Assembly: GCA_001803045.1 (NCBI GenBank)
Contig: MHAR01000018.1
Span: 62,001-126,000, forward strand
Length of the DNA: 64,000 bases
Source: Ignavibacteria bacterium RIFOXYB12_FULL_35_14
GTDB lineage: Bacteria > Bacteroidota > Ignavibacteria > Ignavibacteriales > Ignavibacteriaceae
Direction: 5' to 3'
This document shows, one piece after another, positions 55,855 through 63,805 of the stretch. Every line of letters starts with the position of its first letter. Positions within the stretch are counted from its first letter, which is position 1. The position numbers and the translations under genes are program-made. The notes beneath the pieces are model-generated. The model was given only the letters and a program-made list of their open reading frames with translations, was not told the origin of the DNA and did not search any database.

Positions 55855-56106
55855 TTAAGCTTCCTTCTTTCCGTATTTCTTCTTGAACTTTTCGACTCTG
55901 CCGGCAGTGTCAAGCAGCTTTTGCTTACCGGTAAAGAACGGGTGAGATGCACTGGAAATTTCTAATTTAACTAATGGATATGTGTTGCCGTCTTCCCATG
56001 TTATTTTTTCGTTGGTTTTAATTGTCGATCTCGTCAATATCGCAAAGTTAGCTGAAGCATCTTGAAATACAACCGGGCGATATTCGGGATGAATACCTTT
56101 CTTCAT
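55855..56106 (-). CDS. rpmE2: 50S ribosomal protein L31, type B
   Basis: 83 residues ([16 protein letters not shown]...[19 protein letters not shown]). It has no zinc-binding Cys residues, so it is the zinc-independent type B form. ATG at 56106 is preferred over TTG at 56118. Own promoter and terminator. Confidence 0.94.
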   Translation of the reverse strand: MKKGIHPEYRPVVFQDASANFAILTRSTIKTNEKITWEDGNTYPLVKLEISSASHPFFTGKQKLLDTAGRVEKFKKKYGKKEA

Positions 56107-56148
56107 TCTAAAGTCCAATCTTTGTTATAGTTTTATAAAAATGTGTGC

Positions 56149-56179
56149 GAAATATAGAAATTAGAGCTATAACATCCAA
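56149..56179 (-). promoter_or_regulatory. Near-consensus promoter of rpmE2
   Basis: Minus strand TTG (56179-56177), exactly 20 bases, then TATATTTC (56156-56149), one mismatch to TAnnTTTG. Start expected near 56145, about 39 bases before the ATG. Confidence 0.5.
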
Positions 56180-56208
56180 TGAAAGATTTAGGTAAAAAGT
56201 GCTTGTTT

Positions 56209-56841
56209 TTAGTTGTTTCGCTGGTAGTCGGTTGCGATATTGATCTTTTCGCGAAGCATTTCAATCATTTTACGCTCTTCCTCACCAACTCGGATTATTT
56301 TATAATTAAGCCCGCCGCTCATAATTATTGTTTGATCGGGAAGGTAGTTTGATGTTGTAACGGAAATTCGTTCCAGAGAGGTATTTTCAAATGACGATGC
56401 TTCAGTAATATTCGAATCGCCTTTGTAAAAATCATTTTTGCTTTCCGATTCATTTGAAGTTTGATCATTTGATTTTTCACTTTTACCAAGCCTTTTAGTT
56501 TCATCAGCTATAATTTTATCCAGGACGGTTCCAAATTGATCTTGCATAAGATTTTGTTCCTCGCGCAGTTTAGGTATTATTTGGAAAGGATCTTCGGCGT
56601 CACTAACATTTCCCCTCAGCAAAAACAGAATTATTACTGCCGTAACCGCTAATGCTGCAGGGGGAATTATCGTCGGTGAAAATATTTTATCAAACCAGTA
56701 TTCTTTCTCTTTCTTTTGCTCGCTTTGATTTATTTTTAACGATAATTCATTTTCAAAGTTGGAAGGAGCGTTAATCTTCGGAAGATCTTTTAATAATCTC
56801 GTTACTTTTTCGTTCCTATTATTATCTTCTAATCGGGGCAT
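56209..56841 (-). CDS. Candidate anti-sigma factor, membrane-anchored
   Basis: 210 residues: a short N-terminal cytoplasmic part (NEKVTRLLKDLPKINAPSNFEN), one transmembrane helix (TIIPPAALAVTAVIILFLL) and a Ser/Asn-rich exterior. It starts 9 bases after the ECF sigma gene, the normal place for its anti-sigma factor. The zinc anti-sigma motif HxxxCxxC is absent, so binding would be by another mode; family not recognised. Confidence 0.6.
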   Translation of the reverse strand: MPRLEDNNRNEKVTRLLKDLPKINAPSNFENELSLKINQSEQKKEKEYWFDKIFSPTIIPPAALAVTAVIILFLLRGNVSDAEDPFQIIPKLREEQNLMQDQFGTVLDKIIADETKRLGKSEKSNDQTSNESESKNDFYKGDSNITEASSFENTSLERISVTTSNYLPDQTIIMSGGLNYKIIRVGEEERKMIEMLREKINIATDYQRNN

Positions 56842-56850
56842 GATTGTTTC

Positions 56851-57438
56851 TCACTCATTATAAATATTTTTTAATAGCTTTTGAAGCTGAGCTCTTCCAC
56901 GGTTAATACGGGATTTTACAGTTCCAACTGTTAGCCCCATTATCTCGGCTATTTCCTCATAAGAAAGTTCTTGAATATCTCTTAAAATTACTGCCTCGCG
57001 ATAAACCCGTGAAACTTTCAACAATGATTTTTGAATTATTTTATCTTTAATTACGCTATCGGTCATTATATCTGGCCTATAGCTTTCATCTGGAATTTCA
57101 TAGTTCTCATTTTCTTCACCGTAAGAGTTGATGGAGAAAATTTGTCTTCGCCGTCTTCTTTGATATTCCGTTCTGGCTAAATTTCCGGCTATCGTATAAA
57201 TCCATGTTGAGAACTTAGCAATTGATTTATATGAATCTTTATTCCTGTAGAACTTTATCATCGTTTCCTGAACAACATCGCTGCAAGCTTCGTAATCACC
57301 TAAAAAACGGTAAACAAAATTTGTTAATGGATTTTTATACCTCTGAACAAGAATTTCAAAAGCGTTTATTGTGTTGTTTAGCTGAAATTCCGCTATCAAC
57401 TCTTCGTCAGAAAGTTCTACTAGATTCTTGTCTAACAA
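56851..57438 (-). CDS. rpoE: ECF RNA polymerase sigma factor
   Basis: 195 residues with sigma region 2 (FEILVQRYKNPLTNFVYRFLGD, VVQETMIKFYRN, FSTWIYTIAGNLARTEYQRR) and region 4 (LPxxYREAVILRDIQELSYEEIAEIMGLTVGTVKSRI-like, seen here as SRVYREAVILRD and AEIMGLTVGTVKSRI). Start is TTG at 57438; no ATG precedes region 2. Followed by the candidate anti-sigma gene. Confidence 0.9.
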   Translation of the reverse strand: MLDKNLVELSDEELIAEFQLNNTINAFEILVQRYKNPLTNFVYRFLGDYEACSDVVQETMIKFYRNKDSYKSIAKFSTWIYTIAGNLARTEYQRRRRRQIFSINSYGEENENYEIPDESYRPDIMTDSVIKDKIIQKSLLKVSRVYREAVILRDIQELSYEEIAEIMGLTVGTVKSRINRGRAQLQKLLKNIYNE

Positions 57439-57592
57439 GTTAATTATACTTTCTTTGATAAGGATTGTTTCCAGAATTGGAATATAACTTAACTAAAAAA
57501 CCAGAAATTCTGAAAGGAAACGCAAGATGTGAAAGAAAGATTTCATCGATGGTTCAAAAATATTCCCCTATATAAAAGAGCTAAAAAAGAAG

Positions 57593-58366
57593 CTAATACG
57601 TAAAATGTTTTATTTGCTCTCCTTTTACTCCGAGTTCCGTCATTGCTTCAATTCCTATTTTAAGATGAAGATCAGCAAATTTTTCCGTAACTGCCTTATC
57701 TGATTTTTCAGTTTTTACCCCTTCGGGTATCATGGGCGTATCTGAAACAAGAAGCAATGCACCGCGCGGAATTTCATTAACCAAACCTACAATAAACAAA
57801 GTTGCCGTTTCCATATCAATGGCAATAGTAGAAAGTTTTTTCAGATATTGCTTAAACCCATCATCCCATTCCCAGACTCTTCGGTTTGTGGTATAAACAA
57901 CTCCGGTTCTATATTCCAAGCCGTGTGCAAGAATTTTATCGGAAACAAATTTGTGCAATTTGAATGACGGCAGCGCCGGTACTTCTTTTGGTTTGTAATC
58001 ATCGCTTGTACCTTCACCGCGAATAGCCGCCGTTGGAAGAATAAAATGTCCAATTTCTGTTGAGCGTTTCAATCCGCCGCATTTACCAAGGAATAAAACT
58101 CCCTTTGGCTTACGGGCAACAAGTAAATCCATAAGAGTTGCAGCATTAGCAGAACCAATGCCAAAGTTTATGATTGAAAGTCCGTTTGAGTTATTAGCGG
58201 TCTGCATCGGTCTGCCGATTCCTTTAATATCGCATTTAAATCTATCGGCAAACTTCTCAACGTAATTTTGAAAATTTGTGAGAAGCATATAATCTCCCAG
58301 CTCGTCAATTTGAGTTCCAGTATAACGAGGCAGCCAATTTTTTGCTATATCTAATTTGGTTTTCAT
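57593..58366 (-). CDS. amn: AMP nucleosidase, short form
   Basis: Cleaves AMP to adenine and ribose 5-phosphate. About 257 residues, the short form found in Bacteroidota rather than the ~480-residue E. coli enzyme. Nucleoside-phosphorylase fold: NFGIGSANAATLMDLL, GVLFLGKCGGLK, AIDMETATLFIVG and LLVSDTPMIPEGVKT. ATG at 58366 is preferred to TTG at 58387. Single gene. Confidence 0.87.
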   Translation of the reverse strand: MKTKLDIAKNWLPRYTGTQIDELGDYMLLTNFQNYVEKFADRFKCDIKGIGRPMQTANNSNGLSIINFGIGSANAATLMDLLVARKPKGVLFLGKCGGLKRSTEIGHFILPTAAIRGEGTSDDYKPKEVPALPSFKLHKFVSDKILAHGLEYRTGVVYTTNRRVWEWDDGFKQYLKKLSTIAIDMETATLFIVGLVNEIPRGALLLVSDTPMIPEGVKTEKSDKAVTEKFADLHLKIGIEAMTELGVKGEQIKHFTY

Positions 58367-58471
58367 GGAATTTCTATGATTGTCCAAGGCTTCTATTATC
58401 CATAGATAAAATTTTGTTTTGATGCTGCTTTTAATATATCTGCAAGATAAACAGTAAAATCACGGTTTTTT

Positions 58472-58768
58472 TTATACTCGTAGTGTATGGTTTAGTATTT
58501 GATTTCTCAGAGTTGGCTTAATTGAATCCTTTGGCACCAAATCGACTTTTATTTTAAGAATATCGGAAAGACACTTTTCGAGTCTAAGGAATTTGAAAAG
58601 CCTCGGTAATTTTTTGAAAGTAACAAGTAAATTAAGGTCGCTTTTAGAGTTTTGCTCCTTTCTTAAATATGATCCAAACAACTCTATTCTATCCACATCA
58701 AATTCTTTTTGCATGAAGGGTAGTTCTTTACGGTGTTCTGCGATTTTGTTGGCTAAATTATTTTTCAT
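58472..58768 (-). CDS. Solitary degenerate MNT-like nucleotidyltransferase
   Basis: 98 residues from ATG 58768. The minimal nucleotidyltransferase motif GSX10DXD reads FGSYLRKEQNSKSDLNLLVT, i.e. G32 S33 ... D44 x N46: the second catalytic Asp is Asn. No HepT/DUF86 gene lies next to it. It resembles the MntA antitoxin at 48496-48810 in layout but is probably catalytically weakened or dead. A relic of a HepT-MntA pair or a repurposed protein. Confidence 0.65.
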   Translation of the reverse strand: MKNNLANKIAEHRKELPFMQKEFDVDRIELFGSYLRKEQNSKSDLNLLVTFKKLPRLFKFLRLEKCLSDILKIKVDLVPKDSIKPTLRNQILNHTLRV

Positions 58769-59267
58769 ACATGTGAAATGTAATAAATAATATTTTACTA
58801 AGCATGTGGCCAACTAATGATTTAGTATGCACACTTAAAGACTGCTGCTGTCCAAAATAAATATGAACAAGTAAGAAAGCCTTCTTAATTATCCGTATCA
58901 GACTGATTTTGATTATATCTGAATTCACTTCCTCTCTAATTTAATTCTTCACTCATGCTTTAAAATTGAAATTTTACTTTTGTCGGAAAGGATTTTTCAA
59001 AAACAAGTTACACTACAATTTTTAGGAATAAACTGATAAGGTTGAATGAAACTACCTTATTATGTTACTAAGGTTACTGATTTCGGACATTTAATCGGCA
59101 AGTGAATAATTATTTTTGAAACCTTAGTAAAACTAATAACCTAATGAAACAAAACCTTATCACCTTCTTTCTTTTGGATATAGTTTGTAACATAACATTG
59201 AAATTAAACCAATCTGGAATTTATTTGGAAAGATAAGTTAAAGACAAAAAATTTATAATCTCAATGT
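58769..59267. other. 499-bp intergenic region containing a long inverted repeat
   Basis: No gene on either strand by length, codon use or ribosome-binding sites. The notable part is the inverted repeat at 59035-59161. Very AT-rich. Confidence 0.5.
59035..59161. repeat. Long imperfect inverted repeat
   Basis: Two perfect stem blocks in register: GATAAGGTT (59035-59043) with AACCTTATC (59153-59161), and TTACTAAGGTT (59065-59075) with AACCTTAGTAA (59120-59130). Between them the arms match only partly. Together they can fold into one long interrupted hairpin with a ~44-base loop. Both blocks share the core AAGGTT. Confidence 0.6.
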
Positions 59268-60278
59268 CTAAAAAATCTCACCCATCAGAATGGAGATCAC
59301 AGTTTTGGGATCAGTGGAAGTTGTTTTAATTGATACATCTGCCTTAAGCAATGCTTCCATAGCTTTGATGAGATCGTAGTTTGTAAAAAGCACCGCGGCT
59401 CTTTGGAAATTTTTAAGATAAAAGGGATGCGTGCCGACAATTTTAGCAGCTTCAGCATCGGGGATTTTTTTTTCATTAAGCTCCCGGACTTGCGATAGTC
59501 CAATAAAATATTTTGTAAGCATGCTGATTATCAATGTGGCTTCAGCACCTTTTTCCAGTAGGTTAAACACAATCTTTAATGCCGCGGCTTTATCCTTTTG
59601 AAATACAGCATTCTGCAAATCAAAAATAGTATATTCTTTAAATGAAGCCGATACGTCTTTTATTGAATTAAAAGTGATCTCTTTTTTATCACCAAGAAAA
59701 GCCATTATTTTTTCAAGCTGGCTTTCTATTATAAGACGGTTTTCTCCCGAAATATCCGTAAGAAGCATCGCATTCTCATTTGATATTTGTCTGCCTTTAG
59801 TTTTTACTAATTCTGCCACCCATTCAATCAGATTTTCGCCTTTCAGCTCCTTAGCCTCAAAAAGAAAATTGTTTTCCAGTAATAGATTAAACGGCGAGGA
59901 TGTTAGATTGGTAATTATACCGTTATGTATAAGAACAAGTACCGTAAATTCCGGAGGTGAAGGAATATAAGCTTCTAGAAGTTTTTTGTCTTTAACCTTT
60001 TCAACTTCTTTGAAAATGATAAGTTTTTTCTTGGAACCAAACGGAAAAGCTCTTGCTGCGTTTATAACATCCTGAAGATTTCTATCTTCGCTGTAACAAA
60101 TATCTTTGTCAAAATCTGAAGTAATGAGGGGATTAACAGCATCTTCGATTGCCTCTATACCTAAGCTGAGACTGTAAGTATCCTCACCAAATAAATAATA
60201 TAGCGGAAGAATTTTTCCTTTCTTTAAATTTTTTACGGCGTCTAAAATTGAAGGAGCTTTTTTACTGCTTTGTGCCAT
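59268..60278 (-). CDS. holA: DNA polymerase III delta subunit
   Basis: 336 residues, clamp-loader delta subunit that opens the beta clamp. ILPLYYLFGEDTYSLSLGIEAIE at the N-terminus, the mid AAA+ domain, and LLEKGAEATLIISMLTKYF near the C-terminus are typical HolA features. It is 59 bases after the cyclophilin gene on the minus strand, with a hairpin between. Confidence 0.9.
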   Translation of the reverse strand: MAQSSKKAPSILDAVKNLKKGKILPLYYLFGEDTYSLSLGIEAIEDAVNPLITSDFDKDICYSEDRNLQDVINAARAFPFGSKKKLIIFKEVEKVKDKKLLEAYIPSPPEFTVLVLIHNGIITNLTSSPFNLLLENNFLFEAKELKGENLIEWVAELVKTKGRQISNENAMLLTDISGENRLIIESQLEKIMAFLGDKKEITFNSIKDVSASFKEYTIFDLQNAVFQKDKAAALKIVFNLLEKGAEATLIISMLTKYFIGLSQVRELNEKKIPDAEAAKIVGTHPFYLKNFQRAAVLFTNYDLIKAMEALLKADVSIKTTSTDPKTVISILMGEIF

Positions 60279-60298
60279 GGGGTGGGGTTGTTTATGTA

Positions 60299-60330
60299 TA
60301 GCAACCCACTACCGAGGCAGTGGGCTGCTA
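60299..60330. other. Twelve-base-pair hairpin between the cyclophilin gene and holA
   Basis: TAGCAACCCACT (60299-60310) pairs with AGTGGGCTGCTA (60319-60330) with one mismatch, 8-base loop. There is no T-run on the minus strand after it, so it is unlikely to end transcription; it may be an RNA-processing or stabilising structure or a repeated palindrome. Confidence 0.55.
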
Positions 60331-60337
60331 CGTTTTA

Positions 60338-60958
60338 TTATTTTATTCTTTTTTCAATTGTTACTTTTTGCATAACAATGTCGGTTAGTGGTCTGTCGTT
60401 CTGATGAGTTTTGGTTTTTCCAATAGCTTTAACTACATCCAATCCGGAAATGACTTTTCCAAAAACCGTATGTCTTCCATCAAGCCACGGTGTAGCTTTT
60501 AAAGTTATGAAGAATTGACTTCCGTTAGTATTTGGACCGGCATTGGCCATTGATAAAATTCCATCTGATTCATGCTTCAATCCTGTTTCTACTTCATCTT
60601 CAAAAGATTTACCCCAAATACTCTCTCCGCCGGAACCGGTTCCAGTGGGATCACCGCCCTGAATCATGAAATCATTAATAACCCTGTGAAATATAATGCC
60701 GTCATAATACTTTTTTTCGGCTAAGCCAACAAAATTTTGTACGGTTTTTACAGCTTTATCTGCAAATAACTCTAATTCAATTATGCCCATGTTGGTTTGA
60801 ATTACCGCAACTGTCATTGTATCTTTTTTAAGTTCTGTCATTGGTGGAGCTTCCTTCTGCTGGTTATTAGATGTGGTTTGATTTTTATTTTCGGAATTCA
60901 TTCCGCTGCATCCTATAAACATGAATGAAAACAAAAATAAGAAAAGCGCTCTGTACAT
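60338..60958 (-). CDS. Cyclophilin-type peptidyl-prolyl isomerase, lipoprotein
   Basis: 206 residues. The lipobox FIGC (Cys17) makes it an envelope lipoprotein. The cyclophilin domain has [34 protein letters not shown] and [12 protein letters not shown], the substrate-binding and active-site segments with the catalytic Arg in HRVI. Acts on Xaa-Pro bonds of envelope proteins. Its ATG follows GGAGAAAAA, which before the IS insertion lay directly behind the uppP stop. Confidence 0.93.
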   Translation of the reverse strand: MYRALFLFLFSFMFIGCSGMNSENKNQTTSNNQQKEAPPMTELKKDTMTVAVIQTNMGIIELELFADKAVKTVQNFVGLAEKKYYDGIIFHRVINDFMIQGGDPTGTGSGGESIWGKSFEDEVETGLKHESDGILSMANAGPNTNGSQFFITLKATPWLDGRHTVFGKVISGLDVVKAIGKTKTHQNDRPLTDIVMQKVTIEKRIK

Positions 60959-60971
60959 TTTTTCTCCTTAT

Positions 60972-60980
60972 GGTTTAATT
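60972..60980. repeat. Target-site duplication, left copy (GGTTTAATT)
   Basis: Nine bases repeated exactly at 62304-62312 on the other side of the insertion sequence. Confidence 0.85.
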
Positions 60981-62303
60981 CACTACTGTCCAAAATACGA
61001 TTAAGTAAAAACCTGTAACTATATATTACATAAAGTGTTATAAAGAAAAATAGTCATAATCGATTTGAAATAAAAAAGAACTAATTTTCGCTCCGTTTGA
61101 TTAATAAGCCAGGAGCGTAAATGAATTTAGGACAAACAATTTTCAGTCAACTGATGGAACATTTACCTCAACATAAATTCCGTCAATGTGTAGAACAATA
61201 TAAAGGCAATTATAAAATAAAATCTTTTAGTTGTTGGGATCAATTTCTCTGCATGAGTTTTGCACAACTTACTTATCGTGAAAGCCTGAGAGATATTGAA
61301 ACTTGTTTAAGAGCAATGCAAGGGAAACTTTATCATATGGGAATAAAAAGCAAAGTATCAAAAAGCACGTTAGCATATGCAAACGAAAAAAGAGACTGGC
61401 GTATCTATGCTGACTTTGCTCAAATACTTATTACCCAAGCTCGAGAACTATATAGTCAAGAAGAATTTGAGAATCAACTTGATGAAACTGTTTATGCATT
61501 GGATTCTACTACCATTGATTTATGTTTATCTTTATTTCCTTGGGCTAAATTCCGAAAGCACAAAGGAGGCATAAAACTACATACAATATTAGATGTGCAA
61601 ACAAGCATTCCAACCTTTATTTACTTAACTCCGGCGAAGGTTCACGATGTAAATATTCTTGATATAATTATTCCTGAAGCTGGAGCTTTTTATGTAATGG
61701 ATAGAGGATATGTTGATTTTGCTCGCCTATATTCTCTGCACTTGAACAATTCATTTTTTGTCACTCGTGCAAAATCCAATTTCAAATTTAACCGGATTTA
61801 TTCGCATACTGTTGATAGAGCCACCGGGGTTATCTGCGATCAAACAATTTGCCTGACTGGATTCTATCAATCAAAAGATTATCCTGATAAACTTCGACGG
61901 GTTAAGTATTATGACCAACAAACAGATAAACGTCTCGTCTTTCTTACAAATAATTTTCAACTAAAGACATTACTGATTGCTAAAATTTTCAAAGAACGAT
62001 GGCAAATAGAATTATTCTTTAAATGGATTAAGCAGCATTTAAGAATTAAATCTTTTTATGGTACAACTCCGAATGCTGTTAAAACACAAATATGGATTGC
62101 TGTCTCTGTATATTTACTTGTGGCAATTGTAAAAAAAAGATTAAACATAAATCTGTCACTCTACACTTTTCTACAGATTTTAAGTATCTCTATTTTTGAA
62201 AAAAGCCCGATTTTACAGCTTATAAACGATATTCAGTACGAATCTAAAATCTATGATTCCTCTAACCAATTGAATTTATTCGACTTATAATTGGACAGTA
62301 TTG
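60981..62303 (+). mobile_element. IS4-family insertion sequence, 1323 bp
   Basis: Bounded by terminal inverted repeats CACTACTGTCCAA (left) and its complement from CAATACTGTCCAA (right), 12 of 13 matching, and by a 9-bp target duplication. It carries one complete transposase gene on the plus strand, opposite to the surrounding genes. Intact and therefore probably recent. It sits on the last codons of uppP. Confidence 0.88.
61121..62290 (+). CDS. IS4-family transposase
   Basis: 389 residues. DDE residues: D128 (YALDSTTIDL), D194 (YVMDRGYVDF) and E297 in KERWQIELFFKWIK, where the spacing R-3-E-6-K is the IS4 signature (Phe takes the place of the usual Tyr). AGGAG ribosome-binding site precedes the ATG. 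C-terminus reaches to within 13 bases of the IS end. Full length, likely active. Confidence 0.92.
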   Translation: MNLGQTIFSQLMEHLPQHKFRQCVEQYKGNYKIKSFSCWDQFLCMSFAQLTYRESLRDIETCLRAMQGKLYHMGIKSKVSKSTLAYANEKRDWRIYADFAQILITQARELYSQEEFENQLDETVYALDSTTIDLCLSLFPWAKFRKHKGGIKLHTILDVQTSIPTFIYLTPAKVHDVNILDIIIPEAGAFYVMDRGYVDFARLYSLHLNNSFFVTRAKSNFKFNRIYSHTVDRATGVICDQTICLTGFYQSKDYPDKLRRVKYYDQQTDKRLVFLTNNFQLKTLLIAKIFKERWQIELFFKWIKQHLRIKSFYGTTPNAVKTQIWIAVSVYLLVAIVKKRLNINLSLYTFLQILSISIFEKSPILQLINDIQYESKIYDSSNQLNLFDL

Positions 62304-63148
62304 GGTTTAATTATATTTGAAAAAAGTAAAATTAAAATTAGAATTCCCAGCACAAATCTATAATAGATAAAAATAAAGGTGCTGTATTTTCGTAAAAACT
62401 TAAGCAGGAAGTCGATAGCCAAATAACCGCTGATTGCAGAAAAAATTGTAGCGATAATCAGACTCATAATCATCGAATTATCCAAATAGCTCAACGCTTC
62501 ATAAAGTTGGAATAATCCGCTGGCAAAAACCGCTGGAATGCTCAACAAAAAAGAAAAACGTGCTGCCGTTTCTCTCCGTAATCCGGTAAATAATCCACCT
62601 GTTATAGTAACTCCCGATCTTGATGCACCCGGTACGAGAGAAAACACTTGCGCTATACCTATTAATAATGAATCGCGAATTGTAATGTCTTTCATTTCTT
62701 TCTTAAACGATGCTGCTTTTTCAGAAATTGCTAATACAACCGCAAACAATAAAATGCTTCCTGTGATTACATATAAATTTTTAGTTAATGGTCCCTCAAT
62801 TAAGTCTTTCAATAATAACCCGAGAGTAAAAATCGGTACTGAACCGATGATGATTAACCATCCTAATTTAGAGTTATGCGATTGATCCGAGATTTTTTTT
62901 CTGTTACTTAAATTTTCAATTAAGAATTCCTTTACAATACTTACTATGTCAGTCCAAAAGTAAATCAATACAGCTAACAAAGTTCCTAACTGAACAATTG
63001 CCAGAAACGAAGTCCACTTTTCTGGATTTCCGCTGGAAATTAAATTCATAATTTTTCCGGCAAGAGTAACGTGCCCCGTGCTGCTAATGGGGAGAAACTC
63101 CGTTACGCCTTGAACAATTCCAAGTACTACTGCTTCAATTATACTCAC
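62285..63148 (-). CDS. uppP: Undecaprenyl-diphosphatase with IS-modified C-terminus
   Basis: Recycles the undecaprenyl-phosphate carrier for peptidoglycan. QGVTEFLPISSTGHVTL and VPGASRSGVTITGGL are the two catalytic/phosphate-binding motifs. 287 residues, eight transmembrane helices. GTG start with AAGGAG upstream. The last codons come from the IS end: the native reading would be ...FSNIIKP-stop (CCA TAA); now it is ...FSNIIKPNTVQL-stop. So the protein gains five residues and remains otherwise whole. Confidence 0.93.
   Translation of the reverse strand: MSIIEAVVLGIVQGVTEFLPISSTGHVTLAGKIMNLISSGNPEKWTSFLAIVQLGTLLAVLIYFWTDIVSIVKEFLIENLSNRKKISDQSHNSKLGWLIIIGSVPIFTLGLLLKDLIEGPLTKNLYVITGSILLFAVVLAISEKAASFKKEMKDITIRDSLLIGIAQVFSLVPGASRSGVTITGGLFTGLRRETAARFSFLLSIPAVFASGLFQLYEALSYLDNSMIMSLIIATIFSAISGYLAIDFLLKFLRKYSTFIFIYYRFVLGILILILLFSNIIKPNTVQL
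62304..62312. repeat. Target-site duplication, right copy (GGTTTAATT)
   Basis: Identical to 60972-60980. Confidence 0.85.
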
Positions 63149-63157
63149 TTAAACTCC

Positions 63158-63805
63158 TTAAAAAATGTAAGATACCCCAAGCCGCAATCCTATAGAAAGA
63201 GAATTAAGATTTACATTTTCCCTGCTGATATTATTGTAAAGATTTGAACTATCTGATTTTGGATTACCATTAATATCGTACTTCAAGTCTACGCCAATGT
63301 TAGCATAAAAATTTCCGCCGAGAAGTGTGTTGCCCTCGGTTCTCAAAATTAATCCGTAACCTGTGCCTGAATAATTTGTAATTATTGTTGTTCCGGGAGA
63401 ATATAAATCAACACTAACGAAACGAATTCCGAAACCGCCACCGAACTTAAAGTTATACCCGCTTCCACTTAACACATAGTACCCAAGAAGTGATGGAGCA
63501 ATGATATAGTAATCAAGTTCAAACTTGCCAAGATCATTTGAATAATTGAATGAGTTAATAAGATAACTCAGTTCAAGTCCCACTTGGAAAGTGTTTGTAA
63601 TAGAATAACTGAACTCGCCTGAAAAATTCACTGCGGCATTGAAGTCATTAAGCGGATTGCCGTCAACTGGAAAGGTTTGATTGATATAATCATTTAAGGA
63701 AGGCGTATTTGCCAAATCAATTCCCATACTTGCACGAAGTGAGTATTGAGCTTGAGAAGCACTTAGACCAACTAGTATGAAAAGGCATATAAGAAATGAT
63801 TTCAT
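63158..63805 (-). CDS. Outer-membrane beta-barrel protein
   Basis: 215 residues with a Sec signal peptide (MKSFLICLFILVGLSASQAQ) and alternating hydrophobic strands ending LRLGVSYIF, a C-terminal aromatic as usual for outer-membrane barrels. Likely porin-like or OmpA-barrel-like; function unknown. Nine bases upstream of uppP; its ATG overlaps the stop of the truncated gene beyond it (ATGA). Confidence 0.78.
   Translation of the reverse strand: MKSFLICLFILVGLSASQAQYSLRASMGIDLANTPSLNDYINQTFPVDGNPLNDFNAAVNFSGEFSYSITNTFQVGLELSYLINSFNYSNDLGKFELDYYIIAPSLLGYYVLSGSGYNFKFGGGFGIRFVSVDLYSPGTTIITNYSGTGYGLILRTEGNTLLGGNFYANIGVDLKYDINGNPKSDSSNLYNNISRENVNLNSLSIGLRLGVSYIF

Noticed and set aside
60981-61120. 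Outward TAnnTTTG promoter in the IS left end
   Set aside because: The best candidate (GTATTTTG, minus strand) has two mismatches in the -7 element and no paired -33 element.
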